Shown here one piece after another: positions 10,440 through 64,000 of a DNA stretch of 64,000 bases. The position numbers and the translations under genes were made by a program. The stretch is from the NCBI RefSeq assembly GCF_043290135.1, contig NC_134709.1, forward strand, positions 64,714,556 through 64,778,555, written 5' to 3'. Position 1 is the stretch's first letter. Each line of letters begins with the position of its first letter. The notes under the pieces are model-generated. The model did not search any database. It was not told the origin of the DNA and was given only the letters and a program-made list of their open reading frames with translations. The DNA comes from Rhipicephalus microplus. Taxonomy: Eukaryota > Arthropoda > Arachnida > Ixodida > Ixodidae.

Positions 10440-11735
10440 TATGTGTCAATTGCCCGTGGCACATACCCGCATACCCGCGGCACATACCCGCCCATGAATA
10501 TGTGCCACTGTCTGGCGGGAAGTGTTTGATGACGTACGCGACGGCATTGTGACACGGGTGATAGTCATGTGCGAAATACAACGACAATGCATAAGTACAT
10601 CACACCGACAAGCAAAGGAACAACTTTTCTTTATCGGTGAGCGCGAAGGGGTGCTAACACAAGCATCTTTCAAATGAGCAAATCTTTTCTGCCTCTATGA
10701 TCTCACGTGTGGCGCGATCCCTGCATCTTGCAACAATGAGAGTCTGAGGAAACATATGTACAATGTGACTCACTATAAACAAGAATGGCTGTCTGTTCAC
10801 TGCAGCACGTGTGGCTTCCGGCCAATATTTTCAGAGTGTACTATTGTTGCAAGATGCAAGGATCGCACCACACGTGAGATCACAGAGGCAGAAAAGATTC
10901 GCTCATTGAAAGATGCTTGTGTTAGCACGCTTTCTGTCGCGCTCACGGATAAGGAAAAGTTGTTCCTTTGCATTTCGGTGTGATGTACTTATGCATTGCC
11001 ATTGTGTTTCGCGCACCAATATTGCGACTGGTAACTGTGTAAAAGCGAATACCTTCGCAAGAAATAACTTGTTGGCAGTTCAACGCTCTGTCTAGTCTCT
11101 TCTCTTGTCCCCTCCTGCCCTGTCGTTTGCGCTGGTAAGCACTCTTTATCGTGGTTGTTATTTGTACCACATGCCGGCCACACCCGCGAGGTAGAGAACC
11201 GGGTTGCTGAGTTTTCCTGCCTCGTGCCAATGCATCGGCACGCTAACGCGTTCGTACTACATGGCGAGCAACTGCCTCGACACCGGCGCCATCCGTGCCG
11301 GTGAAGAAATGAGGGTCGCGGATGCTGGGGACATCGGGACATGGCGTCGGTGCACGAGGGAGCGTTTGCCGGGTGGCGCCTTGGCGCGTCGCAGATGACA
11401 TGGTACGGGATCGAAGCTCCAAGGGGCATCGAATGCGAACCTAAGTTGGTCTAAAGGCAAGACACTCTCCTCCAAATTGTTATCGAACCTACTACCTCAA
11501 GGTCAGGAGGCGAGCGCCGCAACCACCATTCCACTGAAGCGGACGCCATTCTAAAGTACAAACTGCGCAATAATCGCCATCGAGCACGAACAGAATACAG
11601 AAAAAAAATTCAACCTTGCGCCGTGCTAAACGATAGTTATAGCACGAGAACAAAACGACGACACAGAGACAAGAAGGACACGTGTCCTTCTTGTCTCTGT
11701 GTCGCCGTTTTGTTCTCGCGCTATAACTATCGTCA
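10440..11735. mobile_element. Penelope-like element remnant with inverted arms
   Basis: The + strand at 10756-10980 encodes a C-terminal GIY-YIG-region fragment of a Penelope-like retroelement (VHCSTCGFRPIFSECTIVAR, then TTREITEAEKIRSLKDACVS). The minus strand at about 10735-10545 carries the matching segment in opposite orientation (KDACVSTPS..), so two partial copies lie head to head about 100 nt apart. Both have frameshifts. Inverted partial copies are a known habit of Penelope-like elements. It ends at the palindrome at 11630-11733 and the motif ACCAACTAGCCC, which also occurs at the end of the element at 24-25 kb. Confidence 0.6.
11630..11733. repeat. Loopless 52+52 nt palindrome at a Penelope-like terminus
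   Basis: Arms 11630-11681 and 11682-11733 are reverse complements with two mismatches and no spacer. The centre is ACACGTGT. The right arm runs into CATGCCATACCAACTAGCCC, a sequence type found at Penelope-like ends. Confidence 0.85.
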
Positions 11736-11740
11736 TGCCA

Positions 11741-13277
11741 TACCAACTAGCCCAAGCTGCCACACTGTGCTAAACACAATGAGCTTTCACCACGTGGTGT
11801 GGTAGATCTTCTGTACTGATTTGTCACGACCGAGCGACCCACAAAAGCCACACGCAGCGGCACGCGGAGAAACCGCAGCCTCGCGAGACATTTTACGGGC
11901 TTCGGCGGCGGTCCGATTTTTACGATCACGGCCATATTACAAGACCTGCAGGACGGAAGAAAGCCGACGTATGCTTTTCTTCCGCATCGCTGAGGTGAAG
12001 TAATAAAGAAAACACGTGATAACCTCCTCCCCCTTTGAGAGTGATGGTCCGTGAGCTCTTTCCTTCGGCCCATCGCGCAGAAATATGTAGCTCAATCCAA
12101 GTCCCGTTAAAGAACGCTTCGACCTTTTATGCTGTCCGAACCTAAGCTGCTGCTTTTTCTCATCCTGTCGTCGAGCTCCATCTTTCGGGGTTGTTTTCTT
12201 TATTTTGCTGGTTGACGACCGTCACGGTGAAATGCTCTGCGCACTTGCTGTGGAAAAGGGGCAATGAATGAAGTCGTTTGAGCACACCGCAGAGACCACA
12301 CGTATATATCATTGATGTCTTGCCTTTTCACTATGCTTTCGTATACATATCTTGGGCTGGAGGTATAAACGAAGGACCGGGGGCCCAGACATGCCATTGC
12401 GAACCTTTCAATAGCGGCCCGATCCGCATAGGACTGTCTTCATACCACGTGTCTTTTTTTGTCCTTATGAGGTATTTTTGTTCGCTACTGACATCAATGA
12501 TGTCTGCCTTATTTTTTTATGTGATCCATGTTTTCAACATATCATTGCAGGTACTTTTGTATTTCAGAATCGGCGTTGAAAATGCACTCTCTATGAGAAT
12601 TAGTATTAATATGTTTCTGTTCAGCTGACGTGATATCCCCTTCAGAAATGACCCATATATAAAATGCGGCAAGGGCCTTCTTCCCAATGACGGTGGTATC
12701 ACACATTTTGATCAAATCACTCACCCCAAAGTTTTTCGCTGCCCGGGGCCTCACAGGCGGCTATATTTCGCAACTGCGGGCCGCTGGCTCTGGTGAGTTT
12801 GTCACTGTTGTTATAGTAACCATGTTTGGTTGTTTGTGAGATAGGCATTTTGTTGCAATATTCCCTGTATATAGCGCAACCGGTTAAGTAGGGATGCTCA
12901 TGGAACGTTCTGGAACTTAAGTAAGCATAGCAATGCCTGCTAGTCGGGAAAAAACTTGTTTAAATATCCACTCTGCACTTTTGATTGCTAAATCGAACGA
13001 GCAACATGATTGTTTTTGAAGCGTCAGCCCTGACGCCCTTCTCGACACTGTATTCTGTGGTTTCTTTGAAGGTTTCTAAATGTCCAGTCACAGAGTAAAG
13101 GAAGCTAAAATAAGATTATTCAAAAATGATGTCCCGTGGGGTTTGACAGAAGCTGTTGTCCAAACCAGGTATTAGCTGCTAATAGGGGGAATAAGATATC
13201 TCATTGGGTCAGAAACTGATAGTGTCGAACGCTGTTACAACGACCATGCTCATGTCTTCTAAAAAGAATACATGACG
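11741..13277. other. Stretch without recognisable gene
   Basis: No conserved open frame. Overlapping short ORFs on both strands lack motifs. Confidence 0.3.
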
Positions 13278-15080
<1,803 letters not shown>

Positions 15081-15088
15081 TGGGGCAT

Positions 15089-16180
15089 TGTCACGGACGG
15101 CCATTTTTGGCGACACCGCGTCACGGCAATTAACGGGCGCCGTACTCCCCGACTGACCGTGAGAACGGCGGCACATGAAAGGGAGCCGGGAAGTGCAGAA
15201 TGGGGTGCTCTTCTTAGAACGTCGCCGCCGACGTTTGATCCTTTTGTAACTGCGGCGGCGTCTGCAAGGTCGTAGAAGGCCGCGGTATACCCCGAACAAG
15301 GATTAGACTACGAGACGCACCGGCTGAGAGCCAAACGGTTGACCGTTCCCACGGGGAAAAGCGTGGGAAACGCTCTGGTGGCCAAGCCATATGACAACAA
15401 CGCCAGGTTGTCACTCTCACTAGTTGAGGGCCCTCTCCCAATTAAAAAGGGGTGGGGTCAAAATATTTTTGGGGCGGAGTTTCCATCAATTAAACGCGCA
15501 TGATTGGACCCAGGTAGAGGTCTCTTGTCCCCAAGGAAGAGAGCGAGGAGACACGAGGGGGATTTAAGCGCAGGATTTTGCCCTCCTAGGCAGACTAGTC
15601 GCTGACCAATATGGTGTAGAAACAGATCAACAAGCATCTCTTCTAGAAGTTTTTAGTGTGGCTCTGTATCGGCTGGCCACCTAAACTTAGCCGTTCGTCT
15701 AGTTGTGACGCGATATTAACGTCTGCAACGTAGACATCGGGACTTCACCTCGAGTTAGCTCAACCTGCTCGAAGTCACCTGCAAGCACTAGCCTCCCGGA
15801 GCCACCAGCGTTGCAACACCGCCGACATCACAGTCGTGCCAGAACTCTCTTCGACTTCTCGCATCCGATCGTCGGGGACACAACGCTGCCGGTCATCACA
15901 CGTATGCCTTCACCTGTTTATATCTTCGAACTTTCTCCTGCGTAATTATATTGTTGTTATTTGTGTAGTTTGTATTAGTTCTCTCGCGTAAGCTGATTTA
16001 TTGTTTCTGTTATATATTTCTTCAGTTGTATCAAGTGTCGACGTATTTTGTTAGTTGTATTGAAGTGTTCCATTAGCTCCCGTGTGCTGCAATATCACTA
16101 GAGTAAAGTTTGTTTTGTTTTCTCACGTCTCTGATCTCTTCCTTGTCCCTGCTTGCGTACGGAACGAACCAACCTGCTGT
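15089..16180 (+). mobile_element. Possible solo LTR
   Basis: Starts with TGTCACGGAC. It contains a short G/A-rich purine segment, GGATTTAAGCGCAGG as a possible core promoter near 15565, then C/T-rich and finally T-rich U5-like sequence ending near 16170. No gag or pol lies next to it. I could not define a TG..CA end or a target duplication, so this is a tentative reading. Confidence 0.25.
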
Positions 16181-18900
16181 CATTCCAGTCGCCGACTTCG
16201 CGCCGGCGACGCTAGAGTGGCAGCTTGTAACAGGCATGAAGGAGAACGAAGGAAGAGGTCCGTAAGTGGTGCCCTTTGGAAGACTTCGCGAACGCAGTTT
16301 GTGCCCCACAACACTTTCCGGCACAATCTCGAAAAGTGCGAGCGATGTGACGCTTCTGTAATGAGCGAGGATGGCCAAGTATAATCACAAAGACCAAACG
16401 GGACTTCACCGAATGTTCTTGTGTACCCAAACGCACAAAAAAGAGCGCCCGCGCGGGGTACCGGATGTCCAGCGTGAAGGATTGCCGAGGTCAGCGGAGG
16501 CGTGGTCAAACAGGGTCATGTCATTACGGCCTCGGCTAGCCGTACCCGCCTGCGCACGGAAGAAAAGTTTGTGGGAGGCACCCGAATTAATCTTGTTGAC
16601 CCGTACTGATGACCCTGCTCTGCTGCGTCCCGTGGACAGTCGTGCCATAGTCTCGGAAACATTGTTACCAAACTGACGCCCACACACGAATGGTGAAGCG
16701 TCCAAAGAAGACGGGAAACGCAAGTTAGTTGGAGTCGCACACGGAATCGCCAGGAAAGTCCTGTTAAAGCAGGTATGGGAATGTAAACATGATCCGTCAA
16801 TTATATCGAAACGGATTCACTTCTGGAAATGTTTTATTCTCCCTGATTGTTTGGCCTCAGTCGCAGAAAGATGTAGTGAGAGAGCAAGCTGATAACATTA
16901 TTGCCACATACATAAGGGCCGGCTTTCTCACTTATCAGACTTTTCGCTGAACTTATTCGACGGAGAGCTTTTTTGGTCAACACTTGCACAATTAGGCGCT
17001 ATCGTATACTGACAGGAAAAGGGAGCTCTACACAAGCTCAAGAGATACGATACTCCGAAAAACCGTCTTTCCCAGAATAATGTTCTACTAGCCAAACGTT
17101 CTGGATAAGTTCGAATAAGAACAGTGTAAGAAAAAAGAACCTTCGATTATGTATCTCGACAGGTGCAATATAAACAGGAGCACATCGTGGCAGTTTATGA
17201 CTAAGTGATCACCATACTCTCTTTTCCGGTGTCCTTGGTTCATGTGAGATAGGCGTGAAGATATCTGGTCCACGTACATCAAAAAAATACCTCATGTATC
17301 GAGACACATAATTACCTGACTAAGCGATATCGAGTGATTGAGCAAATAACTTACCAAACCTGACGTTTTGATGTCGAGATTCATACCGCGAATAGGCAAT
17401 GTTCAAAAAGATTCCTCTTATGCGTCTCTTATTATTTTTTATAGCAAATTCCCCTTGTGTACAAGTGCAAGCACACAATGTTTGTTAGTCGGGCGGTTGG
17501 TCGGGCGGTCAGTTGGTTATTCCTCAGTAGCCTTGCACAACTCACCCCAGCGGATCGGGCTCAGAAAGGGTTGGTTGGTTGGTTCCTCAAAATCTAGGCT
17601 CACTCTGGGGGATAGGCCATGAGTCGGACGCTGCCTTGTTTAAAAAAACTAATTCACCAGTTGAGGGAATAGGTTGAAAATGAATAGTTTAATCATTACA
17701 GACTAATATAAACTGACCAAATCTAAAAAAAAAACTTTACACTACTAAAATCAACGAACAAGCCTAAAAAGAAATTTACACAACTTTAAATAAGACAACT
17801 GGATTAAATTACACTTAACACTAAATTGTTTTAGACTCTCGTAAAAAGTTACATACAGCATTGAAACCGCTCATGTGGCTAAAACCGAATATGGTTGCAC
17901 CAAAGGAAAGAATCATAGGAAGTGAAAAGTTGAAGTTCAACTTTTGTAGAGGCTTTTCAAGTAGTCTTTTTCATTGGCATTTTAAATATTCGGCAAGTCA
18001 AAAAGAAGTTCTCCAGAGATTCACTTTCATTACAGTGCAGGCATAACCGTGGCTGAGCCAGACCCGACCTATAAAAGTAAAAGTCCGTGGGGGAACTCGA
18101 CAAAGAGTTACACTTGATTTTTTTAGATTTAAATAGCTATATTGATAAGCTTAGGAGTAAATAGTTAGGAAATAACTCAATAACACTATCAACAAGAAAA
18201 AAATATAATGATAAACAAAAGTCACCAATAATGATACTGACATTAAGTTTCGGTTATTTTGGCCTCCTGTAGAAATCTACCTGCTGCTGCTGCTCCGGTG
18301 GCCAAAAGCCAGTACCGTAGCTACAAAAGAAAGAACCACCACAAGTTACATATATATGCCAGTCTTTAGGAAAGGTAATCCCACAAAAAAACGATTGCTT
18401 TAATCTGAGAGCCCTTGTCCTGTTAAAACTTAATGACGCAAAGACTCCTGATCTTGCAATTAGGGCATAAAAATGGCTGACCCAAGCCAGACCTCTGGAG
18501 GTAAAAAATTGGTGGCGTAGGACTCTGCATCGTTGAGATGTAATCGGCATTTCTGCCCTTCTAGTGGAGCACCATATTCTTCCAAGCGAGCAAACTCAAA
18601 TGCAGAATATGCGTTTTTTTTTAGATTCTGTAACCTCTCTTATTCTGGACAAGAGTTGCGAAGTGGGCTGGTTGTCAAGTCATGAGGGGCGGATTGCAGC
18701 GTGAACTCGACACAAGAACATAAAGCGGAAGACAACACACGCAGCTCTACTTCGTCTTCTTGGAGGCGTTGCTCATTCCCAGTGCTGGGTATTGGCCGAG
18801 CATTAACGCTACCAGCAACAACAATGGCTGTTGTTTCTCTTCTTGTGCACCTGTGCTATGTTCACGCTGCAACAAGTTCCTTATTCTAAAATTTCATGTG
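16181..18900. other. Stretch without recognisable gene
   Basis: Short overlapping ORFs on both strands at 16.1-16.8 kb are GC-rich shadows without motifs. GGTT-rich short repeats at 17485-17580 (GGTTGGTTGGTTGG) belong to a dispersed repeat. Confidence 0.3.
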
Positions 18901-18910
18901 TTTAATAAAA

Positions 18911-19340
18911 GACTCGATTCTCGGCCAAACACCCCAGTTGCTGTGCGCTTCAGTTAACAGATGATCGAGTACAATAAGTACGCACAGCTTCGCAATAGTT
19001 TTATAACACCACTGGATTCTTGGCCAATTGCCACAGTGGCTGGGCGCTTCAGTCAACAGACGAACGAGAACAATAAGTGCCCGCAACTTCATAATGTTAG
19101 ATAAAACCACTCGATTCCTGGCCAATCCCTCACGGTGGGTATGAGTGAAAAGAGAACACGAATAATAAGAATAACGTGAAGCGCCAAAGAGGAAGAAGAA
19201 GCGTGGGCGTGCCGCGGGGAGCGGCATTCAGCGTGGTATTTCAAATCAAAATTAAGTTACAAAAAAAAAATTGTAGGAATGACACATTGCTGAAAGTTTA
19301 GGGCAAATTCACCTTAAAATCGGCCAATCCCCTTCTTTGG
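18911..19340. repeat. Tandem repeat with TTGGCCAAT-type units, next to exon 1 of the PHF24-like gene
   Basis: Units beginning CTCGATTCTCGGCCAA (18912), CTGGATTCTTGGCCAA (19012) and CTCGATTCCTGGCCAA (19109) are about 97-100 nt apart. A further partial copy, TCGGCCAATCCCC, lies at 19320. Each contains an inverted CCAAT-like core. The last copy lies about 75 nt before the start codon, so it would be in the promoter or 5' leader. Confidence 0.7.
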
Positions 19341-19396
19341 GTACGAGCCATTTCCACAGGGAAACAACAACAACAACAACAACCTCGCTTCCCACG

Positions 19397-59465
<40,069 letters not shown>

Positions 59466-59975
59466 AGACGGCGCAGCACCAGCGACCGTCTTAAATTTCG
59501 CGTCTCGAGCGACACTGCGAGGAGTTTTTTTTTTTTGGTGGCCCGCAAACAGTGAAACGCAAGATCGTCGATTGAGATAGCTAGTAGTGACCGCCCGACA
59601 CATGTGTGACGTACTAGATTCCATGTGACGTTCGTTAGATTCCATATTATTCAGCGTATAGCGCGGCAAACTTCGAAACATTGATATGGGATGATTTACG
59701 TTTATATGCTTTCAAAGGGTTGAAGCATTTCGGTAACCTTAGGTTACTGAAAATCAGAATATTAACGGAGTGCTATAACGATATTTTCGTGATGTTTTGT
59801 ACGTCTGTGGTAAATTATACTACTGCAGTTATTACGCCGCTTCGTTTTGATCGGTGATGAATAGAGATAATTTTTTAGCTTTTTCGTTTCTTTGCTGTAA
59901 TACTGCCATAAAAATGGAATTTACAATGACAATGCGAATATTTCGAATAAAGCTGTAATTTATTATTGCGACATA
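59466..59975 (+). other. PHF24-like 3' UTR
   Basis: AT-rich sequence after the TGA. An AATAAA at 59946-59951 is the best polyadenylation signal, which would give a 3' UTR of roughly 500 nt. Confidence 0.65.
59946..59951 (+). terminator. Polyadenylation signal AATAAA of the PHF24-like gene
   Basis: The first canonical AATAAA after the stop codon, in CGAATAAAGCTGTAATT. Cleavage would be expected near 59965-59980. Confidence 0.6.
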
Positions 59976-62109
59976 CTGTTCAGTCACACGCTCTACCAGT
60001 ACAGTGAAATGTTTATTGCAAAGAATGAAAAGATCAAATATTCAGAAAAACTTCAGGTGTCTGTACATATCAACTTCCTCCTGCTGTTGCTGATCACTGG
60101 TATTTTTGTGCTCCATCGTTATGGTATTTTGTCCTTTTTAGTTGCGTTTTAAAATATTTTTTTGAATATTTCCAACAGGTGTTGCGTTATTGTGTAGCCT
60201 TTTTCATCATGCTTGAGCAAATGCTGTTTTGTTTGCGAATTTTTAATGCTAAGCACACACTGAAATTTCAAATGCCCTCCCTATAGTACACTCCTAATAA
60301 GGGTCAATGATGCTCATGCACTTTTATTTTTATGTGCGAGTGCATTGCTATATGAAGTTTATTCTGAGGACCACGAATCGGCGACATGTCTACGCAGCAC
60401 CATCTTTCGTACGAGACGGTGATGACCTGCCGCAATTGAATGAAAAATGGGCGAACGAAAAACATATCTGACGAAAAAAGCTTGTTATCCAAAAGAACTT
60501 TTTGTTCTATACAGCAGAGCCTGCATTTGAACCTAATGCTAAAATAAGTGTAGTACTACGAAGTACGTTGCTTCGCAGAGTGTGTTTTTTTCTTTTTTTT
60601 TTCAATAGCACATTATGTGTTCCTAAAGGGCAGTGGTCAATTGTCCTAGAAATCGCACGGTATTTTGCATGATATAGTTAGTTTACGAGAACTTTTACCA
60701 GTGGGTCTCTGCGGTGTATAACTCAGAGTCGTTTATGCTAACTAGCTTCATTGAATGCTTAAGCTTTTTTTTTGTCTATTTCCTATTAAGTTATGCCATT
60801 CGTGCTGCCGCGAAATGGCGCCAACCACGCTGCCCCCAAATACTGGGAATGACTACAAAAACACATATCTTACGGGGAAAAAAATGAAACAGCACAGTGC
60901 TCATATACTAATAACCACTAATTACGCCAAGTAATTACTATGTCAATTGACCATCACACCAATGTACGTAGACACATGGATGGAGTACAGGCAAAAAAGC
61001 GCGCACACACACACATAAATACACGCACAGAATACCTACTACGCATGGGCATTTCACTTTTTTTTTTCTTTTTATGGCGTATAAACCCTTCGGGCATCGC
61101 GCGCTGCATGTTAGCAGTGGGAATTCAAACACAGGATGTGCTTGCTACTTAGTATTGCTTTAATCATTGTTTTACCCAGAAGAGCAGAGTACGGCCCTGC
61201 TTCAAATTTCTACTCGCCTCTCCGCACAAAGTCGTCTCGTAGTTTGCGGAATATCTCGAGTGAGTGTTCTATTCACCGCATTTTTTCGTTTCCAGTGCTC
61301 GCATCGACACCGGACGCGTGCTTCTTCGCAGCATGCATACTTGTGTGAAAAAGCTAACTTTACTGATTCCTTGGCATAGTATTTTTTGCTTCCCCAGCAC
61401 CTATGTATTGCCTCGCACTCTTCTGAATGTAGGTTATGTTGGGGCGGATCACATCGACTGACAAAATACTAGAACGAAAAAATGTTCGGATATCCAATCA
61501 ACTAAAACCTGGCGTCGGAAAAAATGGGCGTGGTGTGAAAGTGAAAATAAAGGCACACGATATCTGTGACGTGGCAGGACGTCATGAACAGTTTTGCCTC
61601 AAAGATGAGACCACTTGCACAAGAAACATATTTCATGGCATTTTCGCACTGTTAAGCACCCTTTTTTAGCATAGTACTATGAGATTTCATTTTGGAACCA
61701 GCAGAGGGTCGCCATTGATGAAATAAAGCTTCTAGGACACTTTGTAAATTGCAAAGTGTGTTCACAGACAGACTGTGCCTGTCGAGACGGGGTCAGTCAG
61801 AATAGAATTAGATGCATGTATCTCGGCTCTTGTACGAGTGGGCGGATTGTGGCTCAGCTACAGGAAGACGCGCGCGCTCTACAAGAGGCGCGAGCAACAC
61901 GACCGGCGTCCTTGCTATGCGTCCCTGTTCCACAGCTTGCATCGTGCCAGGACACGTGCGGACGGAATCGAGTATAAGACCTTAAAGGCTTTCGCCTCAA
62001 AATATGGCGTGCCCAAGAGAAACAGCGAAGTCTTTGAGTGCGTGCCTTCATTCGCTTGATATGCTGTATAATTGTTAAAAACTAACGGGGCCCATTATGC
62101 ATTCACTTT
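59976..62109. other. Intergenic stretch, no gene recognised
   Basis: AT-rich. An open frame at 61772-62059 (LYKRREQHDRRPCYASLFHS) is basic and unrecognised; it may be a retroelement scrap. No RNA gene seen. Confidence 0.4.
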
Positions 62110-62123
62110 AGGCATCTCGATGA

Positions 62124-62213
62124 TTCCGGAGTCCTCCACTACGGCGTCTCTCATAATCATATGGTGGTTTTGAAACGTTAAACCCCACATATCACTCAAT
62201 CAATCAATCAATC
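62124..62213 (+). mobile_element. 5'-truncated Ruka-like SINE with 14-bp target duplication
   Basis: Only the last 90 bp (TTCCGGAGTCCTCCACTACG to (TCAA)n). Flanks AGGCATCTCGATGA (62110-62123) and AGGCATATCGATGA (62214-62227) agree at 13 of 14. Confidence 0.9.
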
Positions 62214-62264
62214 AGGCATATCGATGACGAACGGCATCATCTTTCTGTTTTTATTCTCGGTCGA

Positions 62265-63840
62265 TGTATTCACCACGCCTCGACACCTTTAGAAAACATT
62301 CTGCACATCACGTGGTTTTCCACTGCCTCCAAGATTGGATGTACCCATACATAAATCCGGAAATAAAAGCACACCTATTTAATTACCAACCCATCTCATT
62401 AACATGCATGGTTGGTAAACTGCTCGAACACATTATTTTAAAGCACATAACGAAACACCTTGAAGAGCACAAAATACCATCTTTTCAACACATGTTCACA
62501 GTAACATAACTGATTGAAATGATCCATGACGTCTCATTAAGTATCGATCATCAGAAACAAATAGATCTTATTCTACTGCCATTCTCAAAAGCACTCGATC
62601 GGGTGTCGCCTATCAAGCTTATTTTCAAGCTGCAACTTACTCTTCGCAAGGGTCAAATTCTTGACTGGATCACTGATTTTCTTACAGACAGGTGGCAGTT
62701 CGTAGAAATAAACCACGTCTAATGTTCAGTCGTGCCGGAAACTTCAGGCGTACCGCAAGGTTGCATTTCGGTGCCGAATCATTCTTACTTTTTGTTAATG
62801 ATCTGCCTTCATCTGTCAATGTTGGATGCAGGTTATTTGCAGACGACTGCATCCTGTACGAAGAAAGAAACTCTTACAATGACAATATCGCTTTAAGTAT
62901 AGTCTTAGAAACAGATTCAGCTTGGTGCAACGATTGGCAAATGCACATAAACAAAAACAGTCCGCGCTATTATCCATAACTAGGAAAAAGTATTCATCTG
63001 ATTTTAATTACGTCATTATTTCAGCCTCACTTTCTAAAGTCGCCAATTGTAAGTACCTATGTGTTATTTTGTCACATGACCTACGCTTGGACGCTCATAT
63101 TCATTACATCACATCATCCACACATAAAATATTGTTATTTATAAAAAGGCAATTGCAGCAAGCACCACCAGACACAAGTTACTGGCCTACAATACACTTA
63201 TCCGCCCCATCCTGGACTACGCAAACACTGTCTGGTTCCCCTACACACAAAAAAAAAAACAACTTACCAGCAAGCTCGAAGGTGTTCAACGAAAAGCGCT
63301 TAGGGTCATTTTCAACGCATTTAACCGGGCAGATTCGCCTACAGAATTGCTCAAGAAGGCCGGAATACTAACCATGAAAAACCGGGCGAAATTGGCACGT
63401 TCAAAGCTAATGTATCAACTATTACACAGTCATCTGAACACAGGCAAGTCTCGCTACATAAGGCTATCCGCAGCTAGAACTGCCCGCCATAATCATTCTA
63501 ATACCCTTGCTCTTTATGAATTTCACACAGATGCTTTCAAGTTCTCGTTCTTCCCACTTGCGATCAGAAAATAGAATATAACCTGTCCCCTTTCATTACG
63601 GGTAGCACGTCCTTAGGAACTTGCTCAAAACTAGTAGAAAGCAACATGTTAGCCTCGAAAACTTCAAACGGTGTTACGCTTGTTTGTTTTTCCTTACTCA
63701 AGCAAAGTGCCAATATGTTTGTCGTTTTGAAAAATATGCTCGTGTTGTATTTCTCCCCCCTTTGACTGTACCAAATAACTGTCTTAGAATGTTCACCTGT
63801 TATAATCCCTCCGGGACTGACAGTATGTATAAATAAATAA
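62265..63840 (+). mobile_element. Decayed LINE reverse transcriptase, CR1/L2-like
   Basis: RT motifs in order, with stops and frame changes: YQPISLTCMVGKLLEHIILK, LLPFSKALDRVSPIKLIFKL, a frameshifted TSGVPQG block near 62737, CRLFADDCILY (the catalytic box, F for Y), then LSHDLRLDAHIHYITSSTHK and a C-terminal part with KAGILTMKNRAKLARSKLMY. The tail ends TATAAATAAATAA at about 63840. Dead copy; the 5' endonuclease part is missing. Confidence 0.85.
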
Positions 63841-63880
63841 TTACTGAATACCTAAATGATTACTGATTTTGAATTGCCTC

Positions 63881-64000
63881 GCCCCGCCGCGGTGGTCTAG
63901 TGGCTAAGGTGCTCGGCTGCTGACCCGCAGGTCGCGGGTTCAAATCCCGGCTGCAGCGGCTGCATTTTCGATGGAGGCCCGCGTGCTCAGATTTGGGTGC
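63881..64000 (+). mobile_element. Ruka-like SINE, cut by the window end
   Basis: GCCCCGCCGCGGTGGTCTAG head, box A and box B (GGTCGCGGGTTCAAATCCCG) intact. A small deletion removes GCGGAAATG-type sequence after TTCGATGGAGG. Continues beyond the window. Confidence 0.93.

Overview
The window looks like nuclear DNA of a hard tick (Ixodidae, probably a metastriate species). The main reason is a tRNA-derived SINE that resembles the Ruka family described from Rhipicephalus: it occurs at least a dozen times on both strands, with box-A/box-B-like heads, a conserved body and (TCAA)n tails. Penelope-like elements, several LINE clades, a P-element/THAP transposon and long AT, CTGT and CTAT microsatellites fit the same picture. 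There are no prokaryotic operons. Most of the sequence is transposon-derived.

One host gene can be assembled completely from the sequence. It lies on the + strand, with coding sequence from 19397 to 59465 in seven exons: 19397-19530, 23047(or 23026)-23140, 25421-25621, 41698-41991, 49367-49506, 51942-52031 and 59255-59465. All exon phases join, giving 387 (or 394) residues. The protein has a C4HC3 PHD-type zinc finger, two EF-hand-like segments and a conserved C-terminal block. From memory this matches vertebrate PHF24 (KIAA1045, also GINIP, a neuronal G-alpha-i-interacting protein) in domain order, length and short motifs.

Layout. 1-2.55 kb: a decayed LINE (minus strand) with ORF1 zinc knuckles and an AP-endonuclease ORF2. 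4.1-7.96 kb: a decayed P-element/THAP transposon (minus) whose intron/exon structure can still be read. 9.26-9.61 kb: a LINE ORF1 start (minus). 10.4-11.75 kb: a Penelope-like element with inverted arms and a loopless palindrome. 13.28-13.44 kb: an (ATT)n array. 15.1-16.2 kb: a possible solo LTR. 18.9-19.34 kb: a tandem repeat abutting exon 1. 19.4-59.97 kb: the PHF24-like gene. Its introns hold a duplication with filled and empty MITE sites (20.8-21.7 kb), a perfect 537-bp inverted repeat from a Penelope-like element with a 12-bp target duplication (24.2-25.4 kb), a recent ~3 kb tandem segmental duplication (30.18-36.14 kb), a second MITE copy (37.9-38.4 kb), a LINE RNase H tail (42.6-43.4 kb), further LINE pieces (55.2-57.1 kb) and many SINEs. 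59.97-64 kb: intergenic, with a decayed LINE RT (62.3-63.8 kb) and a SINE cut by the window end.

The most striking observation is that two insertions, the Penelope palindrome and a full-length SINE, each end about 35 nt upstream of a PHF24 3' splice site. Exons would therefore have to be recognised with only a minimal host-derived acceptor segment, and the pre-mRNA would carry a 537-bp perfect hairpin next to the PHD exon.
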